Positions 1 to 8,957 are shown, counted from the stretch's first letter. The stretch is DNA of 64,000 nt from JAKFWF01 sp963732635 (GCA_963732635.1 CAVTAL010000022.1:62001-126000); one strand, 5' to 3'. Made by a program: numbers and translations. Notes: generated by a model not told the origin, from the letters alone.

Positions 1-111
1 AGCGCACGATGGCGACTTACTGGAATGGCGATGCCGGCCGTTGTCGGCGTCGAATTCCTTGAAGACGACCGGAAGATCGCCGCTGTTGCCCCCGGTCAGT
101 TCGAGGCCTGA
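1..111 (+). CDS. C-terminal end of an unidentified protein, cut by the window edge
   Basis: The forward frame that starts at base 1 is open to a TGA at 109-111 and encodes about 36 residues ending in VEFLEDDRKIAAVAPGQFEA. The acidic-hydrophobic composition looks like a real protein end, and it lies 69 bases before the next gene on the same strand. I do not recognise the family, and too little remains to assign one. It could be a chance open frame. Confidence 0.25.
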   Translation, partial: SARWRLTGMAMPAVVGVEFLEDDRKIAAVAPGQFEA

Positions 112-180
112 ACCACCATCCGGGAACTCGATTTGCCTTTTCTCGTTTACGACTGCCTGCAACCCGAAAGGAAAGTCCCC

Positions 181-588
181 ATGAGCATCTTCGGAAAAAT
201 CGCCGCCGCAATCTTCGGCAGCTCCGCCGCCGCCGCCCCGTCCGAGCCCGGCAAGGCGCCGAACATCGAACCGGCAAAGGCTGGGGTTCCCGGCGCCGCG
301 CCGGCCGGCGGCGCTCCGGCTGCATCGCAGATGTCGAATGTCGACGTCGCGGATGTCCTCGACAACATCGATGCCGACGAGGATCTCGACTGGCGCAAGT
401 CGATCGTCGACCTGATGAAACTGCTGAAGCTCGACAGCAGCTTGTCGGCCCGCAAGCAACTCGCCACCGAACTCAAGTACACCGGCGACATGGGCGACTC
501 GGCGTCGATGAACGTCTGGCTGCACAAGCAGGTCATGACCAAGCTCGCCGCCAACGGCGGCGTGGTTCCGAAAGATCTGCAGCACTAA
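181..588 (+). CDS. DUF3597 family protein
   Basis: The product has 135 residues. It starts with the short amphipathic segment MSIFGKIAAAIFG, followed by an Ala/Pro/Gly-rich linker to about residue 50. A compact C-terminal helical domain follows, with DVLDNIDADEDLDWRKSI and the end motif NVWLHKQVMTKLAANGG, which are typical of DUF3597 (a LysM-associated or stand-alone small protein of proteobacteria, function unknown). I chose the ATG at 181 rather than an in-frame codon at 133, because family members begin with MSIF. A strong hairpin just after the stop suggests a monocistronic transcript. Confidence 0.8.
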   Translation: MSIFGKIAAAIFGSSAAAAPSEPGKAPNIEPAKAGVPGAAPAGGAPAASQMSNVDVADVLDNIDADEDLDWRKSIVDLMKLLKLDSSLSARKQLATELKYTGDMGDSASMNVWLHKQVMTKLAANGGVVPKDLQH

Positions 589-600
589 GAAGAACGTCAA

Positions 601-640
601 CGCGGATGATGCTTCGGCGTCATCCGCGCCATCCAATTTT
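601..640. terminator. Hairpin terminator between two convergent genes
   Basis: Bases 601-628 form a stem of at least 8 perfect pairs (GCGGATGA against TCATCCGC), extended by weaker pairs around a TTCG tetraloop. A T-rich run (AATTTTT) follows at 636-641. The hairpin sits between the stop of the DUF3597 gene and the stop of the minus-strand oxidoreductase, so it may end transcription from both sides. Confidence 0.75.
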
Positions 641-2721
641 TACGCCGCTTTGATCCAGCAGTGGTTGTCATGGAAAGCCGCCCCGCCAAAGGGAGCGGCC
701 TGATGAGCGCTGGTCAAGGTATTGAGCCCCTCGCCGTTCTCGAACTGACTGTTCGGCGGAATGGCTTCGACGATCACTACCCCAGGCAACACACCCTCGA
801 ACACCTCGGCGTGCAGGATGATCTCGCCGCGCCCATTGCCCATGCGGATCTTCTGACCGTCGACGAGACCGAGCTTCGCCAGATCCGCCGGATTGATCTT
901 GGCCCGTGGCCGGCCTTCGCGCGCGCGGCTGGTCGGCATCTCGTTGAACGACGAGTTCAGATAATTCCGCGCCGGTGATGTCGCGAGCTTGAAGGGATGC
1001 GCCGCATCGACCTTCTCGTTGACGTCCCAATGGTCCGGCAGGCGTGGCACCTGATGCGCGATGCCCCAGTCGTGCTTGCGGCCGGCCGGCACCTCCGGCC
1101 AATCGGGCTTGAACCTGAACTTGCCGTCCGGATAGCCGAACCCCTTCACATAATGCGCGGTGTCGAAATCGGGCTGGCAGTCGATCCACTTTTGCTCGGC
1201 GAGATTTTCGAGCGTGCCCCAGCCTGACTTCTGCAAGGTCTCGTCCATCAATTGTCGCGACGTCATTTCGAAACCGCGATGCCGCGCGCCGACGCGCTTC
1301 GCCAATCCCGAGATTACCTCGTGGTTCGAGCGGCACTCGCCTGGCACGTCGAGCAGTTTCGGGCCGTGCATGACGTACTGGTGCCCGCCACCCTGGTAGA
1401 TGTCATCGTGCTCGAGGAACATCGTCGCCGGCAGCACGATGTCGGACATTTCGGCGGTGGCGGTCATGAACTGCTCGTGCGTGCACACGAACAGATCGTC
1501 ACGCATGAAGCCGGCCTTGACCAACCGCTGCTCCGGCGCGACCTGCACCGGGTTCATGTTCTGGATGAACAATGCCGTCACCGGCGGGCCATCCTTCAGG
1601 TCGTACTTATCGCCAGTGAGCACCGGGCCAATGCGGCTCATATCGAGCATGCGCACACTGTCATCGCGCGCATCGGTGCCTTCGATAACGGTCTTGTCCC
1701 AGTGGTAGATCGCGCCGTTGTTGTGGAAGGCGCCGCCACCCTCGTGCAACCAGCCGCCGGTGACCGACGCGATGCAGGTCGCGGCATGCATGTTCGAGGC
1801 GCCGTTACGCTGGCGCGAAAATCCGTAGCCGAGCCGGAAATAAGTTTTCGGCGTGGTGCCAACGAGCTTGGCGAAGCTCTCGATCTCGGCGACCGTCAGG
1901 CCGGTGATTGCCGACGCCCACTCCGGCGTCTTCGATTTCAGATGTGCCTCGAGTTCGCGTGGGCAGTCGGTGTACTGCTCCATGTACGGCCAGTTAGCAT
2001 AGCCGTCGCGGAACAGAATGTGCATCACCGCGCAGGCGAGCGCGCCGTCGGTGCCGGGGCGCAGGCACAGCGCGATGTCCGCCTGCTCCATGGTGCCGTT
2101 GCGGTAGATGTCGATCGCCACGATCTTGGCGCCGCGCTCCTTGCGGGCCTTGATGGCGTGGGTCATGACGTTGACCTGGGTGTTAACCGGGTTGGTGCCC
2201 CAGATCACCACCACATCGGCCTTGGCCATTTCGCGTGGGTCGGGTCCTGCGAGGCGGCCGGTGCCGGCGATGTAGCCGGTCCACGCCAGCGTTGTGCATA
2301 TCGACGAGAACATCTGGCTGTATTTCTTGGCGTGCCGCAGCCGGTTGATGCCGTCGCGCATGACGAGGCCCATGGTGCCGGCAAAATAGTAGGGCCACAC
2401 GGCTTCAGGGCCATACTGCTTCTCGGCCTTGAGCATCGCCTCGGCCGTGATGTCGAGTGCGTCGTCCCAGGAGACGCGCTCGAACGACTTCGAGCCCTTC
2501 GGCCCCTTGCGGCGCAGCGGATGCATCAGCCGGTCGGGATGGTGGATGCGTTCGGCGTAGCGCGCGACCTTGGCGCAGATCACGCCATCGGTGTAGCCGT
2601 GGTCCTTTGCCCCGCGCACCCGGCCGATCCGGCCGTCCGGCAGCAGTTCCACATCGAGCGCGCACGTCGACGGGCAGTCGTGCGGGCAGGTGGAGTGGCC
2701 GATACGGGTTGGAGCGTTCAT
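640..2721 (-). CDS. Molybdopterin-dependent oxidoreductase (DMSO reductase superfamily)
   Basis: The protein has about 693 residues and is a catalytic subunit of the Mo-bisPGD family. The N-terminus carries the [4Fe-4S] pattern CPHDCPSTC followed by GVICAK near residue 50. The PGD-binding segment has VVIWGTNPVNTQ, and the C-terminal molydopterin-dinucleotide-binding domain contains ATSPARNYLNSSFNE and IRMGNGRGEI. No iron-sulfur or membrane-anchor subunit gene is adjacent and no Tat signal is visible, so it is probably a soluble cytoplasmic enzyme. The substrate cannot be told from sequence; related proteins are annotated as formate-dehydrogenase-like or assimilatory oxidoreductases. I chose the ATG at 2721; a TTG five codons upstream (2736) is also open. 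Confidence 0.85.
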   Translation of the reverse strand: MNAPTRIGHSTCPHDCPSTCALDVELLPDGRIGRVRGAKDHGYTDGVICAKVARYAERIHHPDRLMHPLRRKGPKGSKSFERVSWDDALDITAEAMLKAEKQYGPEAVWPYYFAGTMGLVMRDGINRLRHAKKYSQMFSSICTTLAWTGYIAGTGRLAGPDPREMAKADVVVIWGTNPVNTQVNVMTHAIKARKERGAKIVAIDIYRNGTMEQADIALCLRPGTDGALACAVMHILFRDGYANWPYMEQYTDCPRELEAHLKSKTPEWASAITGLTVAEIESFAKLVGTTPKTYFRLGYGFSRQRNGASNMHAATCIASVTGGWLHEGGGAFHNNGAIYHWDKTVIEGTDARDDSVRMLDMSRIGPVLTGDKYDLKDGPPVTALFIQNMNPVQVAPEQRLVKAGFMRDDLFVCTHEQFMTATAEMSDIVLPATMFLEHDDIYQGGGHQYVMHGPKLLDVPGECRSNHEVISGLAKRVGARHRGFEMTSRQLMDETLQKSGWGTLENLAEQKWIDCQPDFDTAHYVKGFGYPDGKFRFKPDWPEVPAGRKHDWGIAHQVPRLPDHWDVNEKVDAAHPFKLATSPARNYLNSSFNEMPTSRAREGRPRAKINPADLAKLGLVDGQKIRMGNGRGEIILHAEVFEGVLPGVVIVEAIPPNSQFENGEGLNTLTSAHQAAPFGGAAFHDNHCWIKAA

Positions 2722-2847
2722 GGGGAGGGTTTCCAATTAGGGCGAGGCTGGTCGAGACTACGCTGGGCCGAACGAACTCAGAAGTGGGTTTTCGATCGCG
2801 GCTGCCGCAGCGTGGACGTTACCGACGACACGCGCTATATTTGGCCC

Positions 2848-3159
2848 ATGAACAGCACAACCGCCGTCCGCCCCGAACTCGTGGAACAGATCAAAGCGAC
2901 CATGCGCGAGAACATGGGGCCCTTTGGCTTGAAAACGGTCGAAGTCCGCCCCGGCGAGGATCACGACGGTGACCCGGTGATTTTCATCGACGCCACCTAC
3001 GATCTGAGTGAAACGCCGATCGATACGGAAGTTACGTATTACTTGGTCGGCAAAATGAGCCGCTTATTGTTGGATGCTGGCGAACTCCGGTTTCCACACA
3101 TACGCAATCGGTTTCACGAACTGCAAAAAGTCGCCAAACCACGAAGGCGGAAGGCTTGA
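2848..3159 (+). CDS. Small protein translationally coupled to a HEPN protein
   Basis: The 103-residue product contains a central PVIFIDATYDLSETPI segment and an end with GELRFPHIRNRFHELQ, followed by a basic tail KPRRRKA. I do not recognise a named family. Its TGA at 3157-3159 overlaps the TTG start of the next gene at 3156, so the two are almost certainly co-translated. Small partners of HEPN proteins are often antitoxins. However, the nucleotidyltransferase motif of MNT antitoxins (GSxxx, DxD) is absent here, so any antitoxin role is inference. Confidence 0.7.
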   Translation: MNSTTAVRPELVEQIKATMRENMGPFGLKTVEVRPGEDHDGDPVIFIDATYDLSETPIDTEVTYYLVGKMSRLLLDAGELRFPHIRNRFHELQKVAKPRRRKA

Positions 3160-3611
3160 TCGTCACCGCGCGTAAACTGGCGAATGCAGGCCCAACTAGG
3201 CCCCGACAGGCTGATCTGAAGCGGTCGGTGAGCACTGCCTACTACGCGCTCTTTCATACATTGGCGAAAGATGCTGCAGATATGTTGGTCGGCGTTGGTA
3301 GCAACCGTCCTGATAAAGCTTGGCGACAAGTTTATCGATCGCTTCAACACGGTGAGGCAAAGGCGGCTTGTCGCCTTCTCGGCAACAACAACCCCGGATT
3401 CCCGCAGCCACTTGTCGATTGCGCAAACACTTTCGTCATCTTGCAAGAAGAGCGACACAGCGCCGACTACGCATCCGATTTTCGGGCAACTCGCGCCGAC
3501 GCTCTCGATGCCATCGCCCGCGCAGAGCAAGCGATAGCCAATTTATTCGCCGCCCCCAAAAAAGACCGTCGCGCGTTCGCCGTCCTACTGCTGTTCAAGA
3601 AGCGGCCGTAA
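3156..3611 (+). CDS. HEPN-domain protein
   Basis: The product has 151 residues. The HEPN signature SVSTAYYALFHTLAKDAADML lies near residue 25, and ERHSADYASDF, matching the R-x-x-ADY element of the PF05168-type HEPN fold, near residue 100. HEPN proteins often act as RNases or as partners of nucleotidyltransferases in toxin-antitoxin and defence loci. The canonical RNase motif R-x4-6-H is not clear, so catalytic activity is uncertain. The start is a TTG overlapping the stop of the upstream small gene (TTGA). Codons and local base composition around 3050-3450 are more AT-rich than in the neighbours, hinting at transfer. Confidence 0.75.
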   Translation: MIVTARKLANAGPTRPRQADLKRSVSTAYYALFHTLAKDAADMLVGVGSNRPDKAWRQVYRSLQHGEAKAACRLLGNNNPGFPQPLVDCANTFVILQEERHSADYASDFRATRADALDAIARAEQAIANLFAAPKKDRRAFAVLLLFKKRP

Positions 3612-3629
3612 ATCCCAACCGCCCTCGCC

Positions 3630-4508
3630 TCAGGCCACCTTCACCGCCGCGCTGTAGGCGTTCATCAGCGCTTCCGAGTGGCGGCCGGGCTGATAGTTGT
3701 GCGGGCCGATCTGCGACACCGGCGTCACTTCGGCGGCAGTACCGACGATGAAGCACTCGGTGAAGCTCGGCAGCTCTTCCGGCATGATACGGCGCTCGAC
3801 CACCTGCATGCCGGTCTTCTTGGCGATCTCGATCACCGACTGTCGTGTGATGCCGTTGAGGAAGCAATCCGCGGTCGGCGTATGCAGCGCGCCGTCCTTG
3901 ATGAAGAAGATGTTGGCGCCGGTGCACTCGGCGACGCGGCCCTGCCAGTCGAGCATCATGGCGTCGGCAAAGCCCTTGTTCTCGGCCCGCATCTTGGAGA
4001 TCGTGCAGATCATGTAGAGACCGGCGGCCTTCGAAGCGACCGGCGCGCAGGCGGGATCGGGGCGGCGGTAGTCGGCGATGTCGAGCTTGATGCCGCGCAT
4101 CTTGATCGCCGGGTCGAACATCGACGGCCAGACCCAGGTGGCGATGGCGGTGTGGATCTTGTTGTGTTGGGCCGAGACCGCCATCATTTCGCTGCCGCGC
4201 CAGGCGACCGGACGAATATACTGGTCGCCACCGCCGTTGAGCTTCAGGACTTCAGCCTTGGCTGCATCGAGTTCGGCCGCCGTATAGGGAATCTCGAAAT
4301 CCAACAATTGCGCGGATTTCTTGAAGCGCTCCGAGTGCTGGGTCGACTTGAAAATGGTGCCGCCGTAGGCGCGCTCGCCCTCGAATACGCAGGAGCCGTA
4401 GTGCAGGCCGTGGCTCAGCACGTGCAGCTTGGCATCGCGCCACGGCAGGATCTTGCCGTTCATCCAGATGAAGCCGTCGCGATCGTCGAAGGGGATCAAG
4501 TCTGCCAT
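3630..4508 (-). CDS. ilvE: Branched-chain amino acid aminotransferase
   Basis: The 292-residue, class IV PLP-dependent aminotransferase carries out the last step of Val/Leu/Ile synthesis (2-oxoacid plus glutamate). It has the N-terminal signature VLSHGLHYGSCVFEGERAY, the PLP lysine in ASKAAGLYM around residue 160, and the class IV pattern ECTGANIFFIKDG followed by CFLNGITRQSVIEI. The length matches short bacterial IlvE. It is divergent from the MarR regulator, with 111 bases between, which could hold a shared control region. Confidence 0.92.
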   Translation of the reverse strand: MADLIPFDDRDGFIWMNGKILPWRDAKLHVLSHGLHYGSCVFEGERAYGGTIFKSTQHSERFKKSAQLLDFEIPYTAAELDAAKAEVLKLNGGGDQYIRPVAWRGSEMMAVSAQHNKIHTAIATWVWPSMFDPAIKMRGIKLDIADYRRPDPACAPVASKAAGLYMICTISKMRAENKGFADAMMLDWQGRVAECTGANIFFIKDGALHTPTADCFLNGITRQSVIEIAKKTGMQVVERRIMPEELPSFTECFIVGTAAEVTPVSQIGPHNYQPGRHSEALMNAYSAAVKVA

Positions 4509-4619
4509 TGGGGCCTCCGCGACAGTCCGCCTGGATGGGTGGTCACACCCCCGGCCCTGTCATTTTCTACTGCAATTATGAGCTTGCCACGGGTAACAAC
4601 CGCCTCCTAATTAGTCAAC

Positions 4620-5177
4620 ATGACTGACATAAATACAGCCCAGGGTCGCGCACAGCGTTCGGCGCCGGCGGCAACGACCGCCAGCGATGCCAGCCTCGAG
4701 CGGCTGACCTCCGTCGTCGAACTGATCTTTTTCGCCTACCGCGACTTCACCGGCGAGTCCGATGCCGTGCTGAAAGCATACGATTTCGGCCGCGCCCATC
4801 ATCGAGTGCTGCATTTCGTGACCTGGCGGCCGGGCCTGCGGGTCGCCGACCTGCTCGACATTCTAAAGATCACCAAGCAAAGTCTGGCGCGCGTATTGAA
4901 GCAGCTGGTCGATCGCGGTTTCATCGTCCAGGAGGCGGGCGAGGCAGACCGGCGCGAACGACGCCTCCACCCGACCGCCGATGGCCGAAGGCTCGCCGAA
5001 CAGCTGCGCACGTTGCAGACCCGACGCATTGCCGCCGCCCTGGCCGAGATCGAACCCCAGTCACAACCGGCGGCACTGCGCTTTCTGCTGGCGCTGACGG
5101 CGCGAGAAGATCGTGTCGGGTTGGAAAAGGCGCTGACGGCAGCGGGCCTAGATCTATCAGCCGAGCGCAAGCGCTAA
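4620..5177 (+). CDS. MarR-family transcriptional regulator
   Basis: The 185-residue protein has a winged helix-turn-helix. LRVADLLDILKITKQSLARVLK forms the recognition region near residues 75-95, and DRRERRLHPTADGRRLAE forms the wing. The first 25 residues are Ala/Thr-rich and probably disordered. It is followed 40 bases later by a response regulator and then a histidine kinase, and is divergent from ilvE. This marR-RR-HK order next to ilvE is one I recognise from other Hyphomicrobiales, so the three are probably one operon. Confidence 0.87.
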   Translation: MTDINTAQGRAQRSAPAATTASDASLERLTSVVELIFFAYRDFTGESDAVLKAYDFGRAHHRVLHFVTWRPGLRVADLLDILKITKQSLARVLKQLVDRGFIVQEAGEADRRERRLHPTADGRRLAEQLRTLQTRRIAAALAEIEPQSQPAALRFLLALTAREDRVGLEKALTAAGLDLSAERKR

Positions 5178-5202
5178 CCCGATCGCGGGACTGGCGATAC
5201 CG

Positions 5203-5210
5203 AAGGAGGT
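5203..5210 (+). promoter_or_regulatory. Strong Shine-Dalgarno that fixes the response-regulator start
   Basis: AAGGAGGT stands 7 bases before the ATG at 5218. An in-frame GTG at 5209 overlaps this site and cannot be the real start. Confidence 0.8.
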
Positions 5211-5217
5211 GACACCA

Positions 5218-5934
5218 ATGGCACTCGCTCCCGATAGGGCTCGACAGGAGCCACTACCCGATGACGCGCCGCATGTGCTGGTGGTCGACGACGACCAGCG
5301 CATCCGCGATTTGCTGTCGCGATTTCTGATGGAGAACGGCTTCCGGGTGACGCCGGCCGAGGACGCCAATGCCGCCCGCGCCGCCATGCGCGGACTCGCC
5401 TTCGATCTCGTCATCCTCGACGTCATGATGCCGGGCGAGAACGGTATCTCGCTCGCCCGCGACATCAAGTCGACGTCGCAAGTACCGATCTGCATGCTGA
5501 CTGCGCTCGCTGACGCGGAGCACCGTATCGAAGGACTGGAAGCCGGCGTTGACGACTATCTGCCAAAGCCGTTCGAACCGCGCGAATTGCTGCTGCGCCT
5601 CAAGAACATCCTGCGGCGCGGCCGGGCGGCACAACCCGCCAGCGACGAGGCGGTGATGGGCGATTTCCGCTTTCACATCGGCCGTGGCGAGCTGAAACGC
5701 GGCGAAGAGACCATCAAACTGACCGAGCGCGAGCGCGACTTGCTGCGCATGTTCGCCCAGCGCGCCGGCCTGCCCATCGCCCGCCACGAACTCGCCGCCG
5801 ACGAGAGCACCGGCAGCGAGCGCGCCATCGACGTGCAGATCAACCGGCTGCGGCGCAAGATCGAGACCGACCCGTCGAACCCGGTCTATTTGCAGACTGC
5901 GCGCGGCAAAGGCTACATCCTCTACACCGACTGA
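5218..5934 (+). CDS. petR: OmpR/PetR-type DNA-binding response regulator
   Basis: The 238-residue protein has a receiver domain (VLVVDDDQ acidic pocket, phospho-acceptor D68 in VILDVMMPG, conserved Lys in LPKPFEP) followed by a winged-helix OmpR output domain (LTERERDLLRMFAQR, then SERAIDVQINRLRRKIE and ARGKGYILY). It precedes a membrane histidine kinase by 46 bases and follows a MarR gene. The order resembles petRS of purple bacteria, so the symbol is offered by context; the regulated genes are not visible here. Confidence 0.85.
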   Translation: MALAPDRARQEPLPDDAPHVLVVDDDQRIRDLLSRFLMENGFRVTPAEDANAARAAMRGLAFDLVILDVMMPGENGISLARDIKSTSQVPICMLTALADAEHRIEGLEAGVDDYLPKPFEPRELLLRLKNILRRGRAAQPASDEAVMGDFRFHIGRGELKRGEETIKLTERERDLLRMFAQRAGLPIARHELAADESTGSERAIDVQINRLRRKIETDPSNPVYLQTARGKGYILYTD

Positions 5935-5980
5935 CCTTCACGTAGAATTTCGGCACAGCCCCAAGGAACACCAAACCGCA

Positions 5981-7399
5981 ATGGTCGCCGCCCGGGATCC
6001 GCTTCCCGAAAAGTCAGCCGCCTCCCGCTGGTCCGATATCAAGGGCATGGCCGAGCGGCTGCGTCTGCAGGCGATCGCGGTCATCGCCGAACTGGTTCCG
6101 AAGGGCCTTTATGCTCGTGCGCTGATCATCATCATCGCGCCGATTGTTCTGCTTGAAGGCGTCGTCGCGTTCGTGTTCATGGAGCGGCACTGGAACGCGG
6201 TGACGCGGCGCCTGTCGGAGGCGACCGTGCGCGACATCGCGGCGCTGATCGACGTCTATCAGGACTATTCCCGAAACGACGAATATGGCCGCCTGATCGA
6301 AATGGCGCGCGACCGGTTGAACCTGTCGATGCAGGTGCTGCCGCCGACCGATCTGCCGCCGGCGCAGCCGCGTCCGTTCTTCGCGCTGCTCGACCGCACG
6401 CTGACAGCCGAATTGCGCAAGCAGATCAAGCAGCCGTTCTGGATCGACACCGTCGGCAATTCGCGACTGGTCGAGATCAAGGTCAAACTCAAGACGGCGA
6501 CGCTGCGCTTCGTCGCCACCCGCAGCCAGACCTACGCCTCGAACTCCGATATCTTCATGGCCTACATGGTCGGATCGTCGGTGGTGCTGCTGACGCTCGC
6601 CATCCTGTTCTTGCGCAACCAGATCCGGCCCATTCTGCGCTTGGCCGAGGCGGCCGACGCCTTCGGCAAGGGTCGCCCGATCGATGAGGAATTCCGCCCG
6701 CGCGGCGCTCGCGAGGTCAGACAGGCGGCGCAGGCGTTCCTCGAAATGCGCGAACGCATCAAGACCCACGTCGACCAGCGCACGACCATGCTGGCCGGCG
6801 TCAGTCACGACCTGCGCACGATCCTCACCCGCTTCAAATTGCAGCTTGCCCTGCTCGGTAACCGGCCGGAAATCAACGCGCTCAAGACCGACGTCAACGA
6901 GATGCAGCACATGCTGGAGGACTATCTCGCCTTCACGCGCGGCGACGGTGGCGAGGAAGCCAAGCCCACCAACCTGCGTGAGTTGCTGGAGGAAGTGACC
7001 GAGGAAGCCCAGGCCTATGGCGTGCCGATCGACCTCAAGCTGCGGCGTCGGCGCTCCGATCTGGTGGTGCCGCTGAAACGGCAGGCGTTCAAGCGCGCGA
7101 TCACCAATCTACTGACCAACGCCGCCCGCTTCGGCGACCAGATCATCATCCGCGCGGCCACCGAAAGGAATTGGCTGCGCATCGAGGTCGACGACAATGG
7201 CCCGGGCATTCCAGCCGAAGAGCGCGATAACGTCTTCAAGCCATTCTACCGGCTCGACCATGCCCGCAACCAGGACGAGGGCAACACCGGCCTCGGCCTC
7301 GCCATCGCGCGCGACATCGCCCGCAGCCACGGCGGCGACATCGCGCTTGGCCAAAGCACGATCGGCGGCTTGCGGGCCATCATCCGGGTACCGCTGTAG
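5981..7399 (+). CDS. petS: Membrane sensor histidine kinase, EnvZ/PetS-like
   Basis: The 472-residue kinase has a transmembrane segment near residues 45-70, a periplasmic sensor region of roughly 120 residues, a second membrane segment near 190-210, and a HAMP linker. The H box is AGVSHDLRTILTRFKLQL (His near 275), the N box is NLLTNAARFG, the G boxes are DDNGPGIPAEER and NTGLGLAIARDI. This is the EnvZ-type (HPK with H-D-L-R-T) subgroup. It is the cognate kinase of the preceding response regulator. The sensed signal cannot be read from the sequence. Confidence 0.88.
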   Translation: MVAARDPLPEKSAASRWSDIKGMAERLRLQAIAVIAELVPKGLYARALIIIIAPIVLLEGVVAFVFMERHWNAVTRRLSEATVRDIAALIDVYQDYSRNDEYGRLIEMARDRLNLSMQVLPPTDLPPAQPRPFFALLDRTLTAELRKQIKQPFWIDTVGNSRLVEIKVKLKTATLRFVATRSQTYASNSDIFMAYMVGSSVVLLTLAILFLRNQIRPILRLAEAADAFGKGRPIDEEFRPRGAREVRQAAQAFLEMRERIKTHVDQRTTMLAGVSHDLRTILTRFKLQLALLGNRPEINALKTDVNEMQHMLEDYLAFTRGDGGEEAKPTNLRELLEEVTEEAQAYGVPIDLKLRRRRSDLVVPLKRQAFKRAITNLLTNAARFGDQIIIRAATERNWLRIEVDDNGPGIPAEERDNVFKPFYRLDHARNQDEGNTGLGLAIARDIARSHGGDIALGQSTIGGLRAIIRVPL

Positions 7400-7483
7400 G
7401 CTGGCGCGCAATAGCCGCGACAAGCCAATTGCGGAGGTTCGGCGTCCCGGCGCATAGTGGAAATGCCTATCCGGAAGGTTTGC

Positions 7484-8353
7484 ATGAGCACCCGCACCCA
7501 AGCTCCAGCCAAAGTTCGAGCCGCAACCACTCCCGTGCCCACCGCGCGACGCGGTCGCACGACGTCGGCGCGCGACCTGACCCAGCTCGGCGCCATGGGC
7601 AAGGCGTTCTCGATCCTGGAAATCATCGCCGCTGGCCGCCAGCCGATGTCGATGACGGAGATCGTGCGTACTTCGGGGCTCACGAAGCCAACTGCCCACC
7701 GCATCACCACCATGCTGGCCGAGATGGGGTTCATCGAGCGCGACACCTTGAAACGCGGCTTCATCGAAGGCCCGCGCCTGATCAAACTGTCACTCGCCAC
7801 GCTCAGTGCGGCCGCGCCGCGCACGCTGCGGCACACCATTCTGCGGTCGATCTCGGAGCAGATCGGCGAGACCTGTAATTTCGGCATCCTGGTCGGTTCG
7901 GAGGTGCTCTACCTCGACCGGGTCGAGGCGAAGTGGCCGCTGGGTCTGCGACTCGAGGCCGGTAGCCGGGTGCCGGCGCACTGCACCGCGATCGGCAAGC
8001 TGCTGCTGTCGCAAATGCCGGCGCGGGAACGCCAGCAAACCATCGCGGCGATGCCACTTGCCCGCTACACCGGCCGCACCCTGACCGATCCGCAGCGACT
8101 GACGGAAGCGCTCGAACGCATTGCTGTGAGCCGCATCGGCATCGACGATCAGGAATTCATCGATGGCGTGGTGTGCGTCGCGGTACCGGTGTCGGCCGAC
8201 AACGGCCAGGTGGTCGGCTGCATTGCGATCTCGGCGCCGGAAGCGCGCGTGCCGCTGGAGCAAGCGCTGAAGTTTATCCCTAGCATGCGCGACGCCGCCG
8301 CAAGACTAGGCTCGACCTTCAAGGTCGACACCAGTGAGCGGTCCTCGCGGTAA
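7484..8353 (+). CDS. IclR-family transcriptional regulator
   Basis: The 289-residue protein has a disordered basic N-terminus of about 35 residues. The winged HTH follows (MGKAFSILEIIAAG, then MTEIVRTSGLTKPTAHRIT) and then an IclR effector-binding domain (LYLDRVEAKWPLGL, PAHCTAIGKLLLSQM, VVCVAVPV, VVGCIAISAPEARV). IclR proteins usually control catabolic operons and bind small organic acids; no obvious target operon is adjacent. I chose the ATG at 7484, which has GGAAGG 6-10 bases upstream, over a GTG at 7457 without a site. Confidence 0.88.
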   Translation: MSTRTQAPAKVRAATTPVPTARRGRTTSARDLTQLGAMGKAFSILEIIAAGRQPMSMTEIVRTSGLTKPTAHRITTMLAEMGFIERDTLKRGFIEGPRLIKLSLATLSAAAPRTLRHTILRSISEQIGETCNFGILVGSEVLYLDRVEAKWPLGLRLEAGSRVPAHCTAIGKLLLSQMPARERQQTIAAMPLARYTGRTLTDPQRLTEALERIAVSRIGIDDQEFIDGVVCVAVPVSADNGQVVGCIAISAPEARVPLEQALKFIPSMRDAAARLGSTFKVDTSERSSR

Positions 8354-8396
8354 CCAACGCTGTCAGGATGCAGTCCGCCACCGATCCGCTCCGCGA

Positions 8397-8957
8397 TCAC
8401 GCGCCGACGGCTTGCACTTCCATGACGTCGGGGCAGAAGTGCTTGAGCAAATTCTCGATGCCATGGCGCAGCGTTGCCGTTGAACTCGGACAGCCGGCGC
8501 AGGCGCCGCGCATGTGCAGGTAGACGATGCCGTCGCGGAAACCGTTGAAGGTGATGTCGCCGCCGTCCTGGGCGACCTGCGGACGAACGCGCGTTTCCAG
8601 CAGTTCCTTGATGGTCGCCACCGTCTCCGCGTCCTTCGGATCGAAGTTAGTGCCGGCCTCGCCATCGGCATTGGCGCCGTCGACGACGGCGGCGCCCGAC
8701 AGATAGTGCTCCATGATGGCGCCAAGGATCGCCGGCCGGATGTGCTGCCACTCCGCCGTGCCCTTGGTCACCGAAATGAAATCTGAGCCGAGAAACACGC
8801 CGTCGACGCCTTCGATATCGAACAACCGGTCGGCGAGCGGCGAATTGACGGCCTCCGCCTTGCTGCGAAAGTCGGCGGTGCCGTCGCCCAGCACCGGCTT
8901 GCCGGGAATGAACTTCAAGGTCGCGGGATTAGGCGTCAACTCGGTCTGGATGAACAT
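8397..8957 (-). CDS. NifU-like Fe-S scaffold protein (Nfu type)
   Basis: The protein has 186 residues. The N-terminal Nfu_N domain begins MFIQTELTPNPATLKF and the C-terminal NifU domain carries the cluster-binding pair CAGC in LHMRGACAGCPSSTATL. Such proteins carry and deliver [4Fe-4S] clusters to apo-enzymes. The start at 8957 was chosen because the family begins MFIQTE, and a GGAG lies upstream; 13 further codons upstream are open but unlike the family. With usp and trpS it forms a conserved alphaproteobacterial block, all on the minus strand. Confidence 0.9.
   Translation of the reverse strand: MFIQTELTPNPATLKFIPGKPVLGDGTADFRSKAEAVNSPLADRLFDIEGVDGVFLGSDFISVTKGTAEWQHIRPAILGAIMEHYLSGAAVVDGANADGEAGTNFDPKDAETVATIKELLETRVRPQVAQDGGDITFNGFRDGIVYLHMRGACAGCPSSTATLRHGIENLLKHFCPDVMEVQAVGA

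Noticed and set aside
640..2721. Formate dehydrogenase assignment for the molybdopterin enzyme
   Set aside because: There are no partner subunits and no clear Sec/Cys-His active-site signature, so only the superfamily is called.
1252..3159. A plus-strand open frame of 635 codons
   Set aside because: It is antisense to the molybdopterin oxidoreductase over most of its length; only the part from 2848 is a real gene. Its His/Arg-rich composition is that of a reversed GC-rich gene.
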